From a virus: a stretch of 64,000 nucleotides of DNA. The stretch covers positions 1 through 64,000 of IMG/VR virus record IMGVR_UViG_3300042673_001035. One strand, 5' to 3'. Below, one piece after another: positions 37,718 through 46,378 of this stretch (positions are counted from its first letter, which is position 1; every line of letters begins with the position of its first letter). The position numbers were made by a program, and so were the translations under genes. Under the pieces are notes generated by a model, which was given only the letters and a program-made list of their open reading frames with translations, did no database searches and was not told the DNA's origin.

Positions 37718-38353
37718 TTAAACGATTTCGTATCCTTGTAAAAAATATTTGTTTGCATTTTTGTATTTGATTTCAACCATTTCACCTTGTGGAGATTTCA
37801 TTACAATTTTATCGTTTCTACCATAACTAACTCTTTTGACAACCTGTGTATTATAAACTCTATCTTTGATTGTAAATCCGTCTAAATGGTCAATTTCGTG
37901 TTGAACTATAACTGTCATCATAGTTTCCTTAGATACTGACTTATTTTGTTCATCACCTTCTGGATTAATTTCAAATGTTAATTCACCCAAATTATCCGTA
38001 GCTATAACAACTTTAGAAGCTCTAATTGTTTTGATTGGAGACCTTAATGTTGATGGTATAGATAAACAACCTTCAAAGAATAAAAATCCTTCTTTTGACT
38101 TTTCTTTAATTATTGGATTTACTAAGAATAATTCTTCATCACCAAGCTGGATTAAACATGCTCTTTTTTTAATTCCAATTTGTGTTGCAGAAATTCCCAA
38201 TCCTGGATGTTTTACCAAAGCTTCACTTAATTGTAATCTTAATTCATCATATTCTTGTTGTGTAATTTCTGTTTTAGGAGTCGGTGTTTTAAGATACTCC
38301 GTAAACTCTTTTGTTGTTAGTCCATTAGAACCTTTGTCAACTATTAATTTCAT
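37718..38353 (-). CDS. def: Peptide deformylase
   Basis: All three motifs are present: GISATQ (motif I, near residue 54), EGCLSIP (motif II, near 94, Cys ligand) and QHEIDHLDG (motif III, near 147, HExxH). The 211-aa length includes a short C-terminal extension. The enzyme removes the formyl group from new proteins. Phage-encoded deformylases are known in marine phages and are thought to help turnover of host proteins or of early phage proteins. The gene sits in the operon led by the nucleotidyltransferase. Confidence 0.93.
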   Translation of the reverse strand: MKLIVDKGSNGLTTKEFTEYLKTPTPKTEITQQEYDELRLQLSEALVKHPGLGISATQIGIKKRACLIQLGDEELFLVNPIIKEKSKEGFLFFEGCLSIPSTLRSPIKTIRASKVVIATDNLGELTFEINPEGDEQNKSVSKETMMTVIVQHEIDHLDGFTIKDRVYNTQVVKRVSYGRNDKIVMKSPQGEMVEIKYKNANKYFLQGYEIV

Positions 38354-38356
38354 ATT

Positions 38357-38566
38357 TTATTTTTTTAATCCGTATTTTATCCACTTATACCAAACTCTTT
38401 CGTGAATGTAATATTGAATGGGTTTATAAATCAATTCTGCTACTCCAAATGTTGCACCTATTTTAATATCACCACTTACCCACCACATTATACCAAATCC
38501 AATTAAAGTTGATACAATACGATATGAAATGGTTTTGGCAATATGTCTTTTACGCTCTACTACCAT
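38357..38566 (-). CDS. DUF2061 membrane protein
   Basis: The 69-aa protein matches the small DUF2061 family: HIAKTISYRIVSTLIGFGIM, then WWVSGDIKIGATFGVAELIY and KPIQYYIHERVWYKW. It has two membrane segments. Family members are often found next to sulfate-assimilation or nucleotidyl genes; here it overlaps the nucleotidyltransferase gene by 17 nt. The function is unknown. Confidence 0.85.
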   Translation of the reverse strand: MVVERKRHIAKTISYRIVSTLIGFGIMWWVSGDIKIGATFGVAELIYKPIQYYIHERVWYKWIKYGLKK

Positions 38567-38945
38567 CTTCTTTATCTATGTTATAAATAATTACATCACC
38601 ATTTGAGTCAATGTATTTTTGTCTAATTGCAGTTCCACTAATTTTTTCTATTTCTTTTGGGGGTTCGTGATATATAACCTCATATCCAACACCTCTACCA
38701 TAGTTTACACTTTCAATGTCTGGAATAATCGATAACAATATTTTATCCCAATTGTTTGTAAAAAATGGTTCTTTTTGTAATTCTTGTAATACTTCTTGTG
38801 CTGATTTAGGATTATTTTCATCCTTTTGTACATCTCTAATTGCAACCCAACAATTTTTTCCGTTTTCTAATTGTTGATTGATTAACCACTCATGTCCTTT
38901 GTGCCATGTTTGCCATCTTCCGATGAATAATGCATATTTTTTCAT
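38550..38945 (-). CDS. Nucleotidyltransferase (HxGH, NMN/cytidylyl-type)
   Basis: The 131-aa protein has the N-terminal GRWQTWHKGHEWLI (HxGH with GRxQxxHxGH context) and the C-terminal KEIEKISGTAIRQKYI (ISxTxIR-like). Both are nucleotide-binding signatures of the cytidylyltransferase-like fold. The small size and these motifs fit NMN adenylyltransferase or pantetheine-phosphate adenylyltransferase relatives. The real substrate may be a sugar- or alcohol-phosphate. A promoter-like box lies 21 nt upstream of the ATG, making it the first gene of the operon with DUF2061, deformylase, sigma and carbamoyltransferase genes. Confidence 0.8.
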   Translation of the reverse strand: MKKYALFIGRWQTWHKGHEWLINQQLENGKNCWVAIRDVQKDENNPKSAQEVLQELQKEPFFTNNWDKILLSIIPDIESVNYGRGVGYEVIYHEPPKEIEKISGTAIRQKYIDSNGDVIIYNIDKEDGSRA

Positions 38946-38965
38946 AAATTATAATTTCGTATTTC

Positions 38966-38996
38966 TAATATACGAAAATAATTCTAATTTACCAAA
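38966..38996 (-). promoter_or_regulatory. 31-nt promoter-like box
   Basis: The minus strand begins TTTGGTAAATTAG and ends TTCGTATATTA, same length and spacing as its six sisters. It ends 20 nt before the nucleotidyltransferase ATG. A perfect copy of the ATACGAA/TTCGTAT dyad follows it downstream (TTCGTATATTAGAAATACGAA), a possible extra regulator site. Confidence 0.7.
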
Positions 38997-38998
38997 TA

Positions 38999-40090
38999 TT
39001 AATAAGTTTTAATATTTTCATTTTCACTTCTCAATCTGGATAACTCTCTAACATTACCACCCTTAGTTGATAACCAATAATTAACGGCCTTTGGGTTATT
39101 TATCCATAAATTTCTTTTATTCCAAGGAAATTCTGGATGCATATACTCTTCCCATTTTAAATCTGGAAGGTTTTCTTCTACATTTTCAGAAGTAGGTGTA
39201 TCATCAACCACAACATCAGTAGATTCAACATTTGTATCTTCTTCTTTTTTGTTAGTCTCATTTTTTTCGTTTTCGTTAACAATATTATCTCCGTAAACCT
39301 CATATAAACCCAATTTTTCATCATTTTCCATCATTTCAACTAAAATTTCTTTTTGTTTTTGTTTTTTATTCGAAATTAACCCGTTGAATGCGATAATAAG
39401 TGCGACTGCCAATGGGTCAAACACTATTACAATCAAAAATATGAAGAATTTTACAACATTTTTCAGTTCCATACCAAATGCTTCGGCAATAAACCTAAAA
39501 CCACCAACTTCTTTCTCCAAATCTAAGTTTGAGGTCTTAATTTCGTTGATTTTTTCGTTATTTTTAGCATTTTCTGTTTGTAAACCTTCAATTTTTTTGT
39601 TAATTTGAGCTGTTTGTCTATCTTTTTGGTCAATTGAACGTAAAAGACGAGAATTTACCTTACCTTTGTCTAAAATTGTGTTTTGTGTTGAGGATAACTG
39701 ACCCAATTGGGCGTTTAATTGGGTAATTTGAGCGGTATTTTGGTCAATTTTCGTAGTATAGACTAAAACTTCTCTATCTACCTGTTGCAATTTTAAGGAC
39801 TGAGATTGGAATGCATTGGAAAGATATCCAAATATACCCGCAGAAGTGATTAACATCAGTAATGCAACTGCAGAGGTCAAATACCACTTATTAAACCCCT
39901 TAATGTTTTCCCACTCTTGTTTTAAATAAGTTGCTGCAACTAACTTTGCAAACTCTAATGCACCGGCCATTACCATAACTGATACGGCTGCTCCACTAAA
40001 TAGAACACCCAAACCTGTTACGGAGAAGTAAGCTGCACATCCGGCAATAATTAGTGCAGAAAATCCGACTAAGTATTTAAGCCAATTCAT
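38999..40090 (-). CDS. Multi-pass membrane protein with central coiled coil
   Basis: The 363-aa protein has N-terminal membrane segments near residues 4-27, 33-52 and 72-92 (VALLMLITSAGIFGYLS). A coiled coil (about 100-200, KIDQNTAQITQLNAQLGQLS onward) is followed by another membrane segment near 212-235 (FFIFLIVIVFDPLAVALIIA) and an acidic C-terminal tail. This architecture recurs in marine T4-like phages without a known role. It starts directly after the 58-aa gene (zero spacing), so the two are co-translated. Confidence 0.7.
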   Translation of the reverse strand: MNWLKYLVGFSALIIAGCAAYFSVTGLGVLFSGAAVSVMVMAGALEFAKLVAATYLKQEWENIKGFNKWYLTSAVALLMLITSAGIFGYLSNAFQSQSLKLQQVDREVLVYTTKIDQNTAQITQLNAQLGQLSSTQNTILDKGKVNSRLLRSIDQKDRQTAQINKKIEGLQTENAKNNEKINEIKTSNLDLEKEVGGFRFIAEAFGMELKNVVKFFIFLIVIVFDPLAVALIIAFNGLISNKKQKQKEILVEMMENDEKLGLYEVYGDNIVNENEKNETNKKEEDTNVESTDVVVDDTPTSENVEENLPDLKWEEYMHPEFPWNKRNLWINNPKAVNYWLSTKGGNVRELSRLRSENENIKTY

Positions 40091-40267
40091 TTATCGATTG
40101 ATTCTGGTTAATTCGGCAACTCTCTCTACTATCTTTCTTGCATCTTCTAAAGTAGTGTGAGCAACTGATGGTGTCATTGATTGTGCACCAGTAATTCCGT
40201 TTTGTAAAATCCTTAATTTTCCGTCTAAAGATTCTAATAACATTTGTATTTTTTCGTTGTATATCAT
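40091..40267 (-). CDS. Hypothetical 58-aa protein
   Basis: The frame runs from ATG at 40265-40267 to TAA at 40091-40093. The protein begins MIYNEKIQMLLESLDGKLRI and ends with an amphipathic helix (TTLEDARKIVERVAELTR). The stop abuts the ATG of the membrane protein with no gap, as expected for a real operon gene. It lies between a terminator (upstream side) and a membrane protein. No family is recognised. Confidence 0.65.
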   Translation of the reverse strand: MIYNEKIQMLLESLDGKLRILQNGITGAQSMTPSVAHTTLEDARKIVERVAELTRINR

Positions 40268-40292
40268 AGTAATAAATATTTGTTTATAATAA

Positions 40293-40324
40293 AAAAGGTA
40301 GAAGTGTTTAATCTCCTACCTTTT
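40293..40324 (-). terminator. Rho-independent terminator after Hsp20
   Basis: A 9-bp stem (AAAAGGTAG / CTACCTTTT) is followed on the minus strand by T6. It closes the Hsp20 transcription unit. The promoter-like box at 40325-40355 lies just upstream of it on the transcript, so that promoter would read through this hairpin; attenuation is possible. Confidence 0.8.
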
Positions 40325-40355
40325 CAATATACGAAAAATAACTGAATTAACCTAA
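40325..40355 (-). promoter_or_regulatory. 31-nt promoter-like box (variant)
   Basis: The minus strand begins TTAGGTTAATTC and ends TTCGTATATTG, the same 31-nt length as the family, but with TTAGG for TTTGG. It overlaps the last codons of Hsp20 and precedes a terminator hairpin, then the 58-aa and membrane-protein genes. Confidence 0.5.
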
Positions 40356-40733
40356 TTTCGGGGTTAATTTTTTTGGTTTGGACTCTTCTTTTCTTTCAAT
40401 AGTAATTAAGAGAATACCATTTTTAATTTCAGCTTTTGCTTTTTTACCATCAAAGTTTTTACCTACGGTAACTCTTTCTTCAATGTCTGAAATTAATTGA
40501 TTGAAAGGATTTTCTTTGTCCTCTTTTGTTTTTTTGGCTTTGATTTCAATCTTGTCCTCAAAACAATTGATTTCAATATCATCAGGATTGTGTCCTAATA
40601 CTGATAATGCAATTGATGCAGATTCATCTTTAATGTCTACTGCAAATTTGTTTTGAACATAAGTTGTTTTTGTTTTTGATTGTTCGATTGGAAAAAATTC
40701 TTCAAACAATTTACTGTAATCAATCATGTACAT
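40347..40733 (-). CDS. Small heat-shock protein (Hsp20/IbpA family)
   Basis: The 128-aa protein shows the alpha-crystallin domain: NKFAVDIKDESASIALSVLG, IEINCFEDKIEIKAKKTKE, ERVTVGKNFDGKKAKAEIKN and the closing GILLITIERK. The C-terminal Lys/Pro tail may hold the IxI-like anchor (LTPKLG). It holds unfolding proteins during infection. sHsps are frequent in marine myoviruses. It is followed by its own terminator. Upstream, at 40761-40787, a related TTTGG / TATATA pair with shorter spacing could be the promoter. Confidence 0.9.
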   Translation of the reverse strand: MYMIDYSKLFEEFFPIEQSKTKTTYVQNKFAVDIKDESASIALSVLGHNPDDIEINCFEDKIEIKAKKTKEDKENPFNQLISDIEERVTVGKNFDGKKAKAEIKNGILLITIERKEESKPKKLTPKLG

Positions 40734-40810
40734 AATATAAATGTTTTTAGTTAATAATACTCTATATAGTCCAAATACTATACCAAAGGACTACTTTTGA
40801 CATTTTGACA

Positions 40811-41458
40811 TTAAATTATGTTATCTTGTCTTTCAATGATTGTAGACATATGGTCTGCCCAATGCATAATAAATTGTAACTTATAAACCAATTGTTTCTT
40901 TAAGTCGTGACCTGCTAAATACTTTTGATTATCTTCATCATACATACCATCGGTAAGTTTAATTGCAAAATATTCTTTCTCATTATACTGAATGCCGTAA
41001 TGGTTCAATGTAAAAAAAGTTCTATCGGTTAGTGTCATATATGGAATATTCTCATTACGAACAAATAAAGTTCCGTATTTTTTTTGAGACCACTCTTCCT
41101 GGTTTGGTAAATAATGTAATTCACCTTTAACACCCAGCTTTCCTAAATCGTGATGTAGACAACTAAATATCAATTCTTCTTCGGTGAAATCAATCTCTCC
41201 ACCCTGTGATACAAATAGGTCTCTCATTTTAAGAGCGTTCTTACATACATTAAAGATGTGGTCTATATACCCACCTATATATGCGTTATGATAGTGTTTT
41301 GAGCCAGATGCGGCCGATAGTGTAAGGTTAACACCCAATTCTTCTTCGGAATACATATGGAGTAATTTCTCCAATCTTTCTCCTGTGAAATATTTTTTAA
41401 TTATACCTATAAATCGGTCATAATTTGCTTTTAATTCTTGTTCTGTCTTTTGTTTCAT
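40811..41458 (-). CDS. HD-domain phosphohydrolase
   Basis: The 215-aa HD metal site is visible as His67 (GGYIDHIFN), His102-His103-Asp104 (CLHHDLGKLG) and a later Asp/His (MHWADHMSTI, residues about 200-208). The family hydrolyses nucleotides or cyclic nucleotides. In T4-like marine phages similar proteins are annotated as metal-dependent phosphohydrolases. A 31-nt promoter box lies 30 nt upstream, making this a single-gene unit. It could serve nucleotide recycling or removal of a defence signal nucleotide; the latter is speculation. Confidence 0.8.
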   Translation of the reverse strand: MKQKTEQELKANYDRFIGIIKKYFTGERLEKLLHMYSEEELGVNLTLSAASGSKHYHNAYIGGYIDHIFNVCKNALKMRDLFVSQGGEIDFTEEELIFSCLHHDLGKLGVKGELHYLPNQEEWSQKKYGTLFVRNENIPYMTLTDRTFFTLNHYGIQYNEKEYFAIKLTDGMYDEDNQKYLAGHDLKKQLVYKLQFIMHWADHMSTIIERQDNII

Positions 41459-41487
41459 AATTTAGAGTTTAATTGTTTATAATACTC

Positions 41488-41518
41488 TAATATACGACAA
41501 ATTTTTGATAATACCAAA
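41488..41518 (-). promoter_or_regulatory. 31-nt promoter-like box
   Basis: The minus strand begins TTTGGTATTATC and ends GTCGTATATTA, one of the best matches to the family. It ends 29 nt before the HD-hydrolase ATG and directly follows the stop of the first 2OG-oxygenase gene. Confidence 0.75.
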
Positions 41519-41519
41519 T

Positions 41520-42002
41520 TTAAATTAATGAACTTAATTTTAAATTTTTAGATACCCATACTGCCATTATTTCTCTACAACCAGATGTTATTTCTTTAAC
41601 TTCATGATATTCGGTTTTGCCGTCAAATGTTACCATATCTCCTTTTTTAAAATCAATCAACTCTTCATTAACATATAATTGTCCCCCTTCAAAATTATCA
41701 TTTAACATAATCAAATATGTTTTACTTGATTTGATGTCCAAATGTTTTTTAGCAAAATATCCAGATTCATATTTTATATAATGTAATGAATATATTATTT
41801 CATCTTTTTCTAATGTTATATATTTTGATATGGTATCGACCAATATATTATTAGTTAAATCACAATAAAATATATCTTTTAAATTTATTACGTTTTTAAA
41901 ATCGTGATATGATTTTATTTTATTGTTTTCATTTCCAAAATTATAATTTTTTAATATTATATCAATATCGTTATAATCAATTTTATTTTTAAATATCTCC
42001 AT
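41520..42002 (-). CDS. 2OG-Fe(II) oxygenase A
   Basis: The 160-aa prolyl-hydroxylase-like oxygenase has the iron triad His87-Asp89 (AKKHLDIK) and His133 (TEYHEV), and 2OG-binding Arg143 (GCREIMAVW). The jelly-roll strands between (YLIMLNDNFEGGQLYV) match P4Hc-type small oxygenases. These hydroxylate protein side chains, sugars or nucleobases. It is one of four such genes within 4 kb, each with the full set of residues. It is the last gene of the modification island. Confidence 0.85.
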   Translation of the reverse strand: MEIFKNKIDYNDIDIILKNYNFGNENNKIKSYHDFKNVINLKDIFYCDLTNNILVDTISKYITLEKDEIIYSLHYIKYESGYFAKKHLDIKSSKTYLIMLNDNFEGGQLYVNEELIDFKKGDMVTFDGKTEYHEVKEITSGCREIMAVWVSKNLKLSSLI

Positions 42003-42005
42003 AAT

Positions 42006-42629
42006 TTATATAATTTTATTTGTTTTATTCTCAAATTTTACAATTGGTTCATTCGTATTTAATAAACTATAAATTTTTTTGTAAAAGTCATAACAACCTT
42101 GCCAACCTGGATGCCAATCCATTGGATTACCCCCTTCATCCGCAATAGAAGATACTTGTATTAATTCTACAAACTCTTTTGTTTTTTCATAAAAATCATC
42201 ATTCCACGTTACAAATATTGGTTCATATTCTTTATAAAAATATTTTAACTTTTTAATAAATAGTATTTCATCGTTTCTACCGTCAGCAAGCCAACTTTCC
42301 GTTTCTTTAACTCTTAATTCTAATAATTTTTTTGCAAACGATTTGTCTTTATACCACTCCCAATTTAAATATTTTATATTGTGATTCGTTTCTCTATCTC
42401 CAAAATATCTTCTTGGAAATCTTCCAGGTGCAGTAAATACGATTACGATTCTATCTCCTTCTCTATGATTTGGAATATTTCCAGTTTGATAAACTATTGA
42501 ATGATTATCAGAACCATATTTACCGAAATTTATAATATTATAGTGATTAGATAAATAATCAACCCAATGTATTTTAGGTAAATCCCAATCAACAAAGCTA
42601 TCTCCACATATATAAAGGTTTGGCTTCAT
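42006..42629 (-). CDS. SGNH/GDSL-like hydrolase
   Basis: The 207-aa protein has block I YICGDSFVDWDLPKIHW, FGKYGSDNHSIVYQTG (Gly/Asn blocks) and a C-terminal GGNPMDWHPGWQG, where DxxH supplies Asp and His. The short length and Trp-rich active region are shared with the other phage SGNH proteins here (5428, 49911, 62030). It may remove or attach acyl groups from a glycan. It overlaps the upstream oxygenase gene by 4 nt. Confidence 0.75.
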   Translation of the reverse strand: MKPNLYICGDSFVDWDLPKIHWVDYLSNHYNIINFGKYGSDNHSIVYQTGNIPNHREGDRIVIVFTAPGRFPRRYFGDRETNHNIKYLNWEWYKDKSFAKKLLELRVKETESWLADGRNDEILFIKKLKYFYKEYEPIFVTWNDDFYEKTKEFVELIQVSSIADEGGNPMDWHPGWQGCYDFYKKIYSLLNTNEPIVKFENKTNKII

Positions 42630-43126
42630 ATTAATTTATTTGTTTCTAATTTTATGTGTTCATTTTGTAAAAACCAAATTAATGAATATCTATCTCCTTC
42701 TAAAATGGGTGTTATTTCGTGTTCAATTCTTACATCAAATATATAGGTATTTCCTATTTCTTTATTTAACACATATTCATCCGAATTATATAATTTAAAA
42801 TTTCCTCCCTCAAAATCATCATTCAATAATACACCCACTGCGTAAACTCTATTATCTCTAATATCATTATGTTTTCCAAACCATGCACCTTTTGTAAATT
42901 TATGAAAATGTATCCTTTTGTTTATTGTTCTGATTGTAATGTTTGTTTCCTTTTGTAAAAACTCCTTCAACTTATCAAATAACCAAATAGTATTTTTATT
43001 ATATTCTATACTCATTGATTCATACATTCTATCTTTATAGTTCCAATTTTGTTTTTTTGATTTTGATATATCAATAATTGATTGACATTCTTGTTGATTA
43101 AATAATATTTTTTGTTTTAATATCAT
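42626..43126 (-). CDS. 2OG-Fe(II) oxygenase B
   Basis: The 166-aa protein has the iron triad His86-Asp88 (FGKHNDIRD) and His136 (RIEHEITP), and Arg146 (GDRYSLIW). The GVLLNDDFEGGNFKLYN segment gives the same fold as oxygenase A, of which it is a diverged paralogue. It is embedded with 4-nt overlaps on both sides between an SGNH protein and a radical SAM enzyme. Confidence 0.87.
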   Translation of the reverse strand: MILKQKILFNQQECQSIIDISKSKKQNWNYKDRMYESMSIEYNKNTIWLFDKLKEFLQKETNITIRTINKRIHFHKFTKGAWFGKHNDIRDNRVYAVGVLLNDDFEGGNFKLYNSDEYVLNKEIGNTYIFDVRIEHEITPILEGDRYSLIWFLQNEHIKLETNKLI

Positions 43127-44181
43127 AAAAGTTTTGATAAGTTTTTTCTTAATTTGTGTTTTTTAATTATATCATTCATATTATGAATGCACATTTGATT
43201 AAAACAAACTTTATTTATTTGATTTAAAAATTCTTTAAATTCAGGGTGTGATTCTGACCATATTTGTTTTATTAAAAATTCACCATCTGTATATGTTCCC
43301 CAATTTGTAATTTTATTAAAATATATTTCAACCTTTTCTTTAAGTATATTTTTCATCAATTTATAAAATGAGTCCATCTCTGTGTAATTTGTATCTTGTA
43401 CAACGAATGAAGTTCTAACTTTTTTTATTGTTTCACATTTAGAAATAAAATTTAAGTTTTCAATTAAAACGCCCCAATCCCCACCTCTTCTAATAATTTC
43501 ATATGTTTTTTGAGTTGATGCATCTATACTTATTTCTATTGTTTTTATTAAATGGTGTATGTGGCTTAAACTATTCCACATTTTTTCATTTAATAATAAT
43601 CCATTGGTATGTAAATGAATTTGTTTTATATTTGGGAATTTTTTATTATCAAAATTTAGTAATAATTTTCTAATTGATTTGGATGCAAATGGGTCTGCAG
43701 AACCTGAAAGATATAACATCTTTATATTTTTACCATAAACATCAACAATTTTATTTATTGTATTATCAATAAATTCCAATTCCGCTCCATCCGCCATAAT
43801 TGCCACATTTCTACAAGATGGACATGATAGATTACAACTTCTATCAAATGCAAAATTAATATTAGTCGGGCCGTTTTTATAATCATTAACATTAAAATTG
43901 GTTATATGTTTAAACCCCTGTGGTATGTTTTTATTAATTAACAATTCAGACAAATACGGACATTGTGTTTTTGAACAATATTTGTATGAACCATCTAAAA
44001 TTGATTCTTGTATTTTTTTTAATTCGTCACTCTCCCAAGCAGTTTCAATATCTTTTAAATTGGAAATTTTATTGGGTAACCAAGATGGACAACAACTATA
44101 TATTCCATTTTTATGTGCTTCTAAATATTCAAATGGAGTTGTACATATATATTTTTTTAGTATTTCTTCGTTTGTATCCAT
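43123..44181 (-). CDS. Radical SAM/SPASM-type enzyme
   Basis: The 352-aa protein has the cluster CNLSCPSC (CxxxCxxC, residues about 117-124) in INFAFDRSCNLSCPSCRN. It also has YLSGSADPFAS (GGEP-like position), LHTNGLLL and SIDASTQKTYEIIRRGG, all standard in the AdoMet radical core. Extra Cys near the N-terminus (YSCCPSW; SKTQCPYL) and C-terminus (NKVCFNQMCIHN) suggest auxiliary clusters as in SPASM enzymes. Such enzymes make thioether, C-C or epimer changes in peptides, or process sugars. It lies centrally in the oxygenase island. Confidence 0.9.
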   Translation of the reverse strand: MDTNEEILKKYICTTPFEYLEAHKNGIYSCCPSWLPNKISNLKDIETAWESDELKKIQESILDGSYKYCSKTQCPYLSELLINKNIPQGFKHITNFNVNDYKNGPTNINFAFDRSCNLSCPSCRNVAIMADGAELEFIDNTINKIVDVYGKNIKMLYLSGSADPFASKSIRKLLLNFDNKKFPNIKQIHLHTNGLLLNEKMWNSLSHIHHLIKTIEISIDASTQKTYEIIRRGGDWGVLIENLNFISKCETIKKVRTSFVVQDTNYTEMDSFYKLMKNILKEKVEIYFNKITNWGTYTDGEFLIKQIWSESHPEFKEFLNQINKVCFNQMCIHNMNDIIKKHKLRKNLSKLL

Positions 44182-44187
44182 TTCATC

Positions 44188-44775
44188 TTACATTAATGTT
44201 TTTTTATTTTTGAAAGCTGGAATAGTAAATAAAACATTTGCTGCGATAACAACTCTATCCTTATCCGAATTTGGAGATGTTTCGGGTCTATGATATAACC
44301 CTGCAGGGAAAACAAATAGTTCATCTTCTTCAGGTAAAATGAGTATATCTTGTTCATTATGTATAAACCCCAATCTACCATCTTTTTTTTCTAAATTATT
44401 TGGCATTTGAGCATAATATGTAAAGGTATAATCACTTATTATGGAACTTTTGACTGTTTTTGAAAATTCCATATGATTATGCCAATGGGATTGTGTAGTG
44501 TCACTTCTTAATATAAGAGCCCATGGATAGATACAATAATCTGCATTTTCAATATTTTTATCTTTATAAAATAACTCTTTACATTTTTCTACACCAAAAT
44601 TAAGTATATAATCTATCTCTTTACATTTTAATATAAGCTCTGTTTGGATACCTGGATAGTCGTATGATAAATTATGAGAAAATAATCCTACATTTTCATA
44701 AATTTTTCTAATCAAATCTTCCTTTACAAATGGAAAATTTACTTTGTATCTATGTACATTCATTTCATTAATCAT
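44188..44775 (-). CDS. 2OG-Fe(II) oxygenase C (TIGR02466-like)
   Basis: The 195-aa protein has the iron site SHWHNHMEFS (His99/His101) and His162 (GLYHRPETSP), with Arg174 (KDRVVIAANV) as 2OG contact. The pattern WxHxH...FPxxLxHxVxP matches the putative 2OG oxygenase family common in marine phages. It differs from the P4Hc-like genes A, B and D, so it probably does a separate reaction. The start overlaps gene D's end by 4 nt. Confidence 0.78.
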   Translation of the reverse strand: MINEMNVHRYKVNFPFVKEDLIRKIYENVGLFSHNLSYDYPGIQTELILKCKEIDYILNFGVEKCKELFYKDKNIENADYCIYPWALILRSDTTQSHWHNHMEFSKTVKSSIISDYTFTYYAQMPNNLEKKDGRLGFIHNEQDILILPEEDELFVFPAGLYHRPETSPNSDKDRVVIAANVLFTIPAFKNKKTLM

Positions 44776-45386
44776 ATTAAGCTATTTTTACTTTTTATTT
44801 TAATATCGTTTTCAATAATCCAACCACTTATTGAATATCTTTTATAGGTTTTATCAACTATTTCATCGACGAGATGTAAATCTTTAATATTTTCAACATC
44901 AAATATATTTAAACTATTAAATTTAGGTAATAATTTATGTGTAATATTATCATTTTTATCAACAAATTGCAAGCACCCACCTTTACTTTCATCTACATCT
45001 TTTGTTAAATTATAAACAAATGCATATTTTCTATCAAACACCGAATCATTGTGTTTTGAAAGAAAACTACCATATGTATATTTTGAAATAAAAATACTTT
45101 GAGGTATGAAAAATTTGTCATTAAGTAAATTACTTAATTTAAATTCAAAATTTAACATTTTTAATAAATCATAGATAAATTCTGTATTTTCAATCTTTTC
45201 AAACCAATAAGAAAATTCACCTTTTTTAAATTTAGATTTTTCAAATTCATAAGATTTTTTATGATTAGAAGATGTTATCCAATCTTGTTGTGAATCTATT
45301 ATTTTATATATAGTTTCTGCAGTTTGTTCAGATAAAAAATTTTCTATCTGTGTTGGTTTGGTTTTTAATTCTTCTATATAATTCAT
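44772..45386 (-). CDS. 2OG-Fe(II) oxygenase D
   Basis: The 204-aa protein has an iron triad at His112-Asp114 (LSKHNDSVFD) and His171 (DLHLVDEIV), and Arg183 (YKRYSISGW). The central FVYNLTKDVDESKGGCLQFV is the usual strand with GGxL. It is prolyl-hydroxylase-like, with an N-terminal helical extension of about 70 residues. It is the fourth oxygenase of the island, 3 nt downstream of a sulfotransferase-like gene. Confidence 0.82.
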   Translation of the reverse strand: MNYIEELKTKPTQIENFLSEQTAETIYKIIDSQQDWITSSNHKKSYEFEKSKFKKGEFSYWFEKIENTEFIYDLLKMLNFEFKLSNLLNDKFFIPQSIFISKYTYGSFLSKHNDSVFDRKYAFVYNLTKDVDESKGGCLQFVDKNDNITHKLLPKFNSLNIFDVENIKDLHLVDEIVDKTYKRYSISGWIIENDIKIKSKNSLI

Positions 45387-45389
45387 ATA

Positions 45390-46076
45390 TTATATTAAAT
45401 TTATTTTATTTTGAAATCTTGATTCAAAGGTATTCCATAAAAAATTTTTTAAATCATCGTTTAATATAATTTTATTATTTTCTTTTTTTGTTTCATTAGT
45501 TTTTACTATTTTTAATTCTACACCAAATTTTTGGTATATAAAACTTGTAAATTTATCTAATTCTGTAATATCAAATTCGTATGTACATTTTTCATTTTCA
45601 GTCCAAAAGTTTTTAGAACCAAAAATACATAAAGTGCCAGTTAAATTTTTATTTATTTTAGTAAAAAAACCATTGTAACAATCCCGCATTTCTTCTAAAT
45701 TTTCTGAATATATTGCATTTGCAAAATTAGTATTGAAATGTTTGTAGATAAATTCATTATCAACATCTTTCCAATCTATAATTAGTTCATTTTTATGTGT
45801 GTTTTTAGAAACATCAAAAAAAAATTCTAATGCACTTAACCATCTATCAAACCAATTTCTATTAATACAAAACGTTTCTTTTATTCCAAACTCATTTATA
45901 CATTGACTTTTTCTTAAATGGTAGTGTTTTAAATTACTTTTACTATTTTTAATAAATGATTCTATTAAAGGTGATTTTTTAATTTTTAAAACTGACGATT
46001 CAAATGAATTTATTAAAGAAACAGATGCACACCTTGGTATTGAAATCCAAATAAGTTCGTTATTTATGAGTAACAT
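45390..46076 (-). CDS. Sulfotransferase-like protein
   Basis: The 228-aa protein has an N-terminal PSB-loop-like WISIPRCASVSLINSF (compare PKCGTTSL) that would bind the 5'-phosphosulfate of PAPS. CINRNWFDRWLSALEFFFD matches the RNPxxRxxSxY 3'-phosphate motif. This supports a carbohydrate-type sulfotransferase fold. A sulfated glycan or Tyr could be the product. It is preceded by the 89-aa Cys-rich gene and followed by oxygenase D. Confidence 0.72.
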   Translation of the reverse strand: MLLINNELIWISIPRCASVSLINSFESSVLKIKKSPLIESFIKNSKSNLKHYHLRKSQCINEFGIKETFCINRNWFDRWLSALEFFFDVSKNTHKNELIIDWKDVDNEFIYKHFNTNFANAIYSENLEEMRDCYNGFFTKINKNLTGTLCIFGSKNFWTENEKCTYEFDITELDKFTSFIYQKFGVELKIVKTNETKKENNKIILNDDLKNFLWNTFESRFQNKINLI

Positions 46077-46088
46077 ATTAAAATATTT

Positions 46089-46358
46089 TTATAGTAACCT
46101 CTTTGATTCTGATTTTACTTTTGTAAAAAATTCATCATCTACATCTTTCCATTTACCTTTTGGACATGGATTTTGATTCTCTGAAAATATTTTTTTGGAT
46201 ATCGGACACCCACATGCCGAACAAATAGGTTTTGTTAATATAAGTTTTTTATACTCACATCCATTACATATGTTAGCTCTATTTAATGCCAACAATCTTT
46301 GGGATTCAGTTGGATTAAATGAAATTATCCAAGCATTAATTATTTCAGTAAAATTCAT
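46089..46358 (-). CDS. Small zinc-ribbon-like protein, 89 aa
   Basis: Six cysteines form CNGCEY, CSACGC and PCPKGKW, consistent with a small zinc-binding fold (CxxC near 33 and CxxCxC near 50). The CPxGKW ending is found in small phage proteins of unknown role. It could be an adaptor or a metal-binding carrier for the neighbouring enzymes. No function is assigned. Confidence 0.7.
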   Translation of the reverse strand: MNFTEIINAWIISFNPTESQRLLALNRANICNGCEYKKLILTKPICSACGCPISKKIFSENQNPCPKGKWKDVDDEFFTKVKSESKRLL

Positions 46359-46378
46359 AACTTATTAATTGAAAAAAT

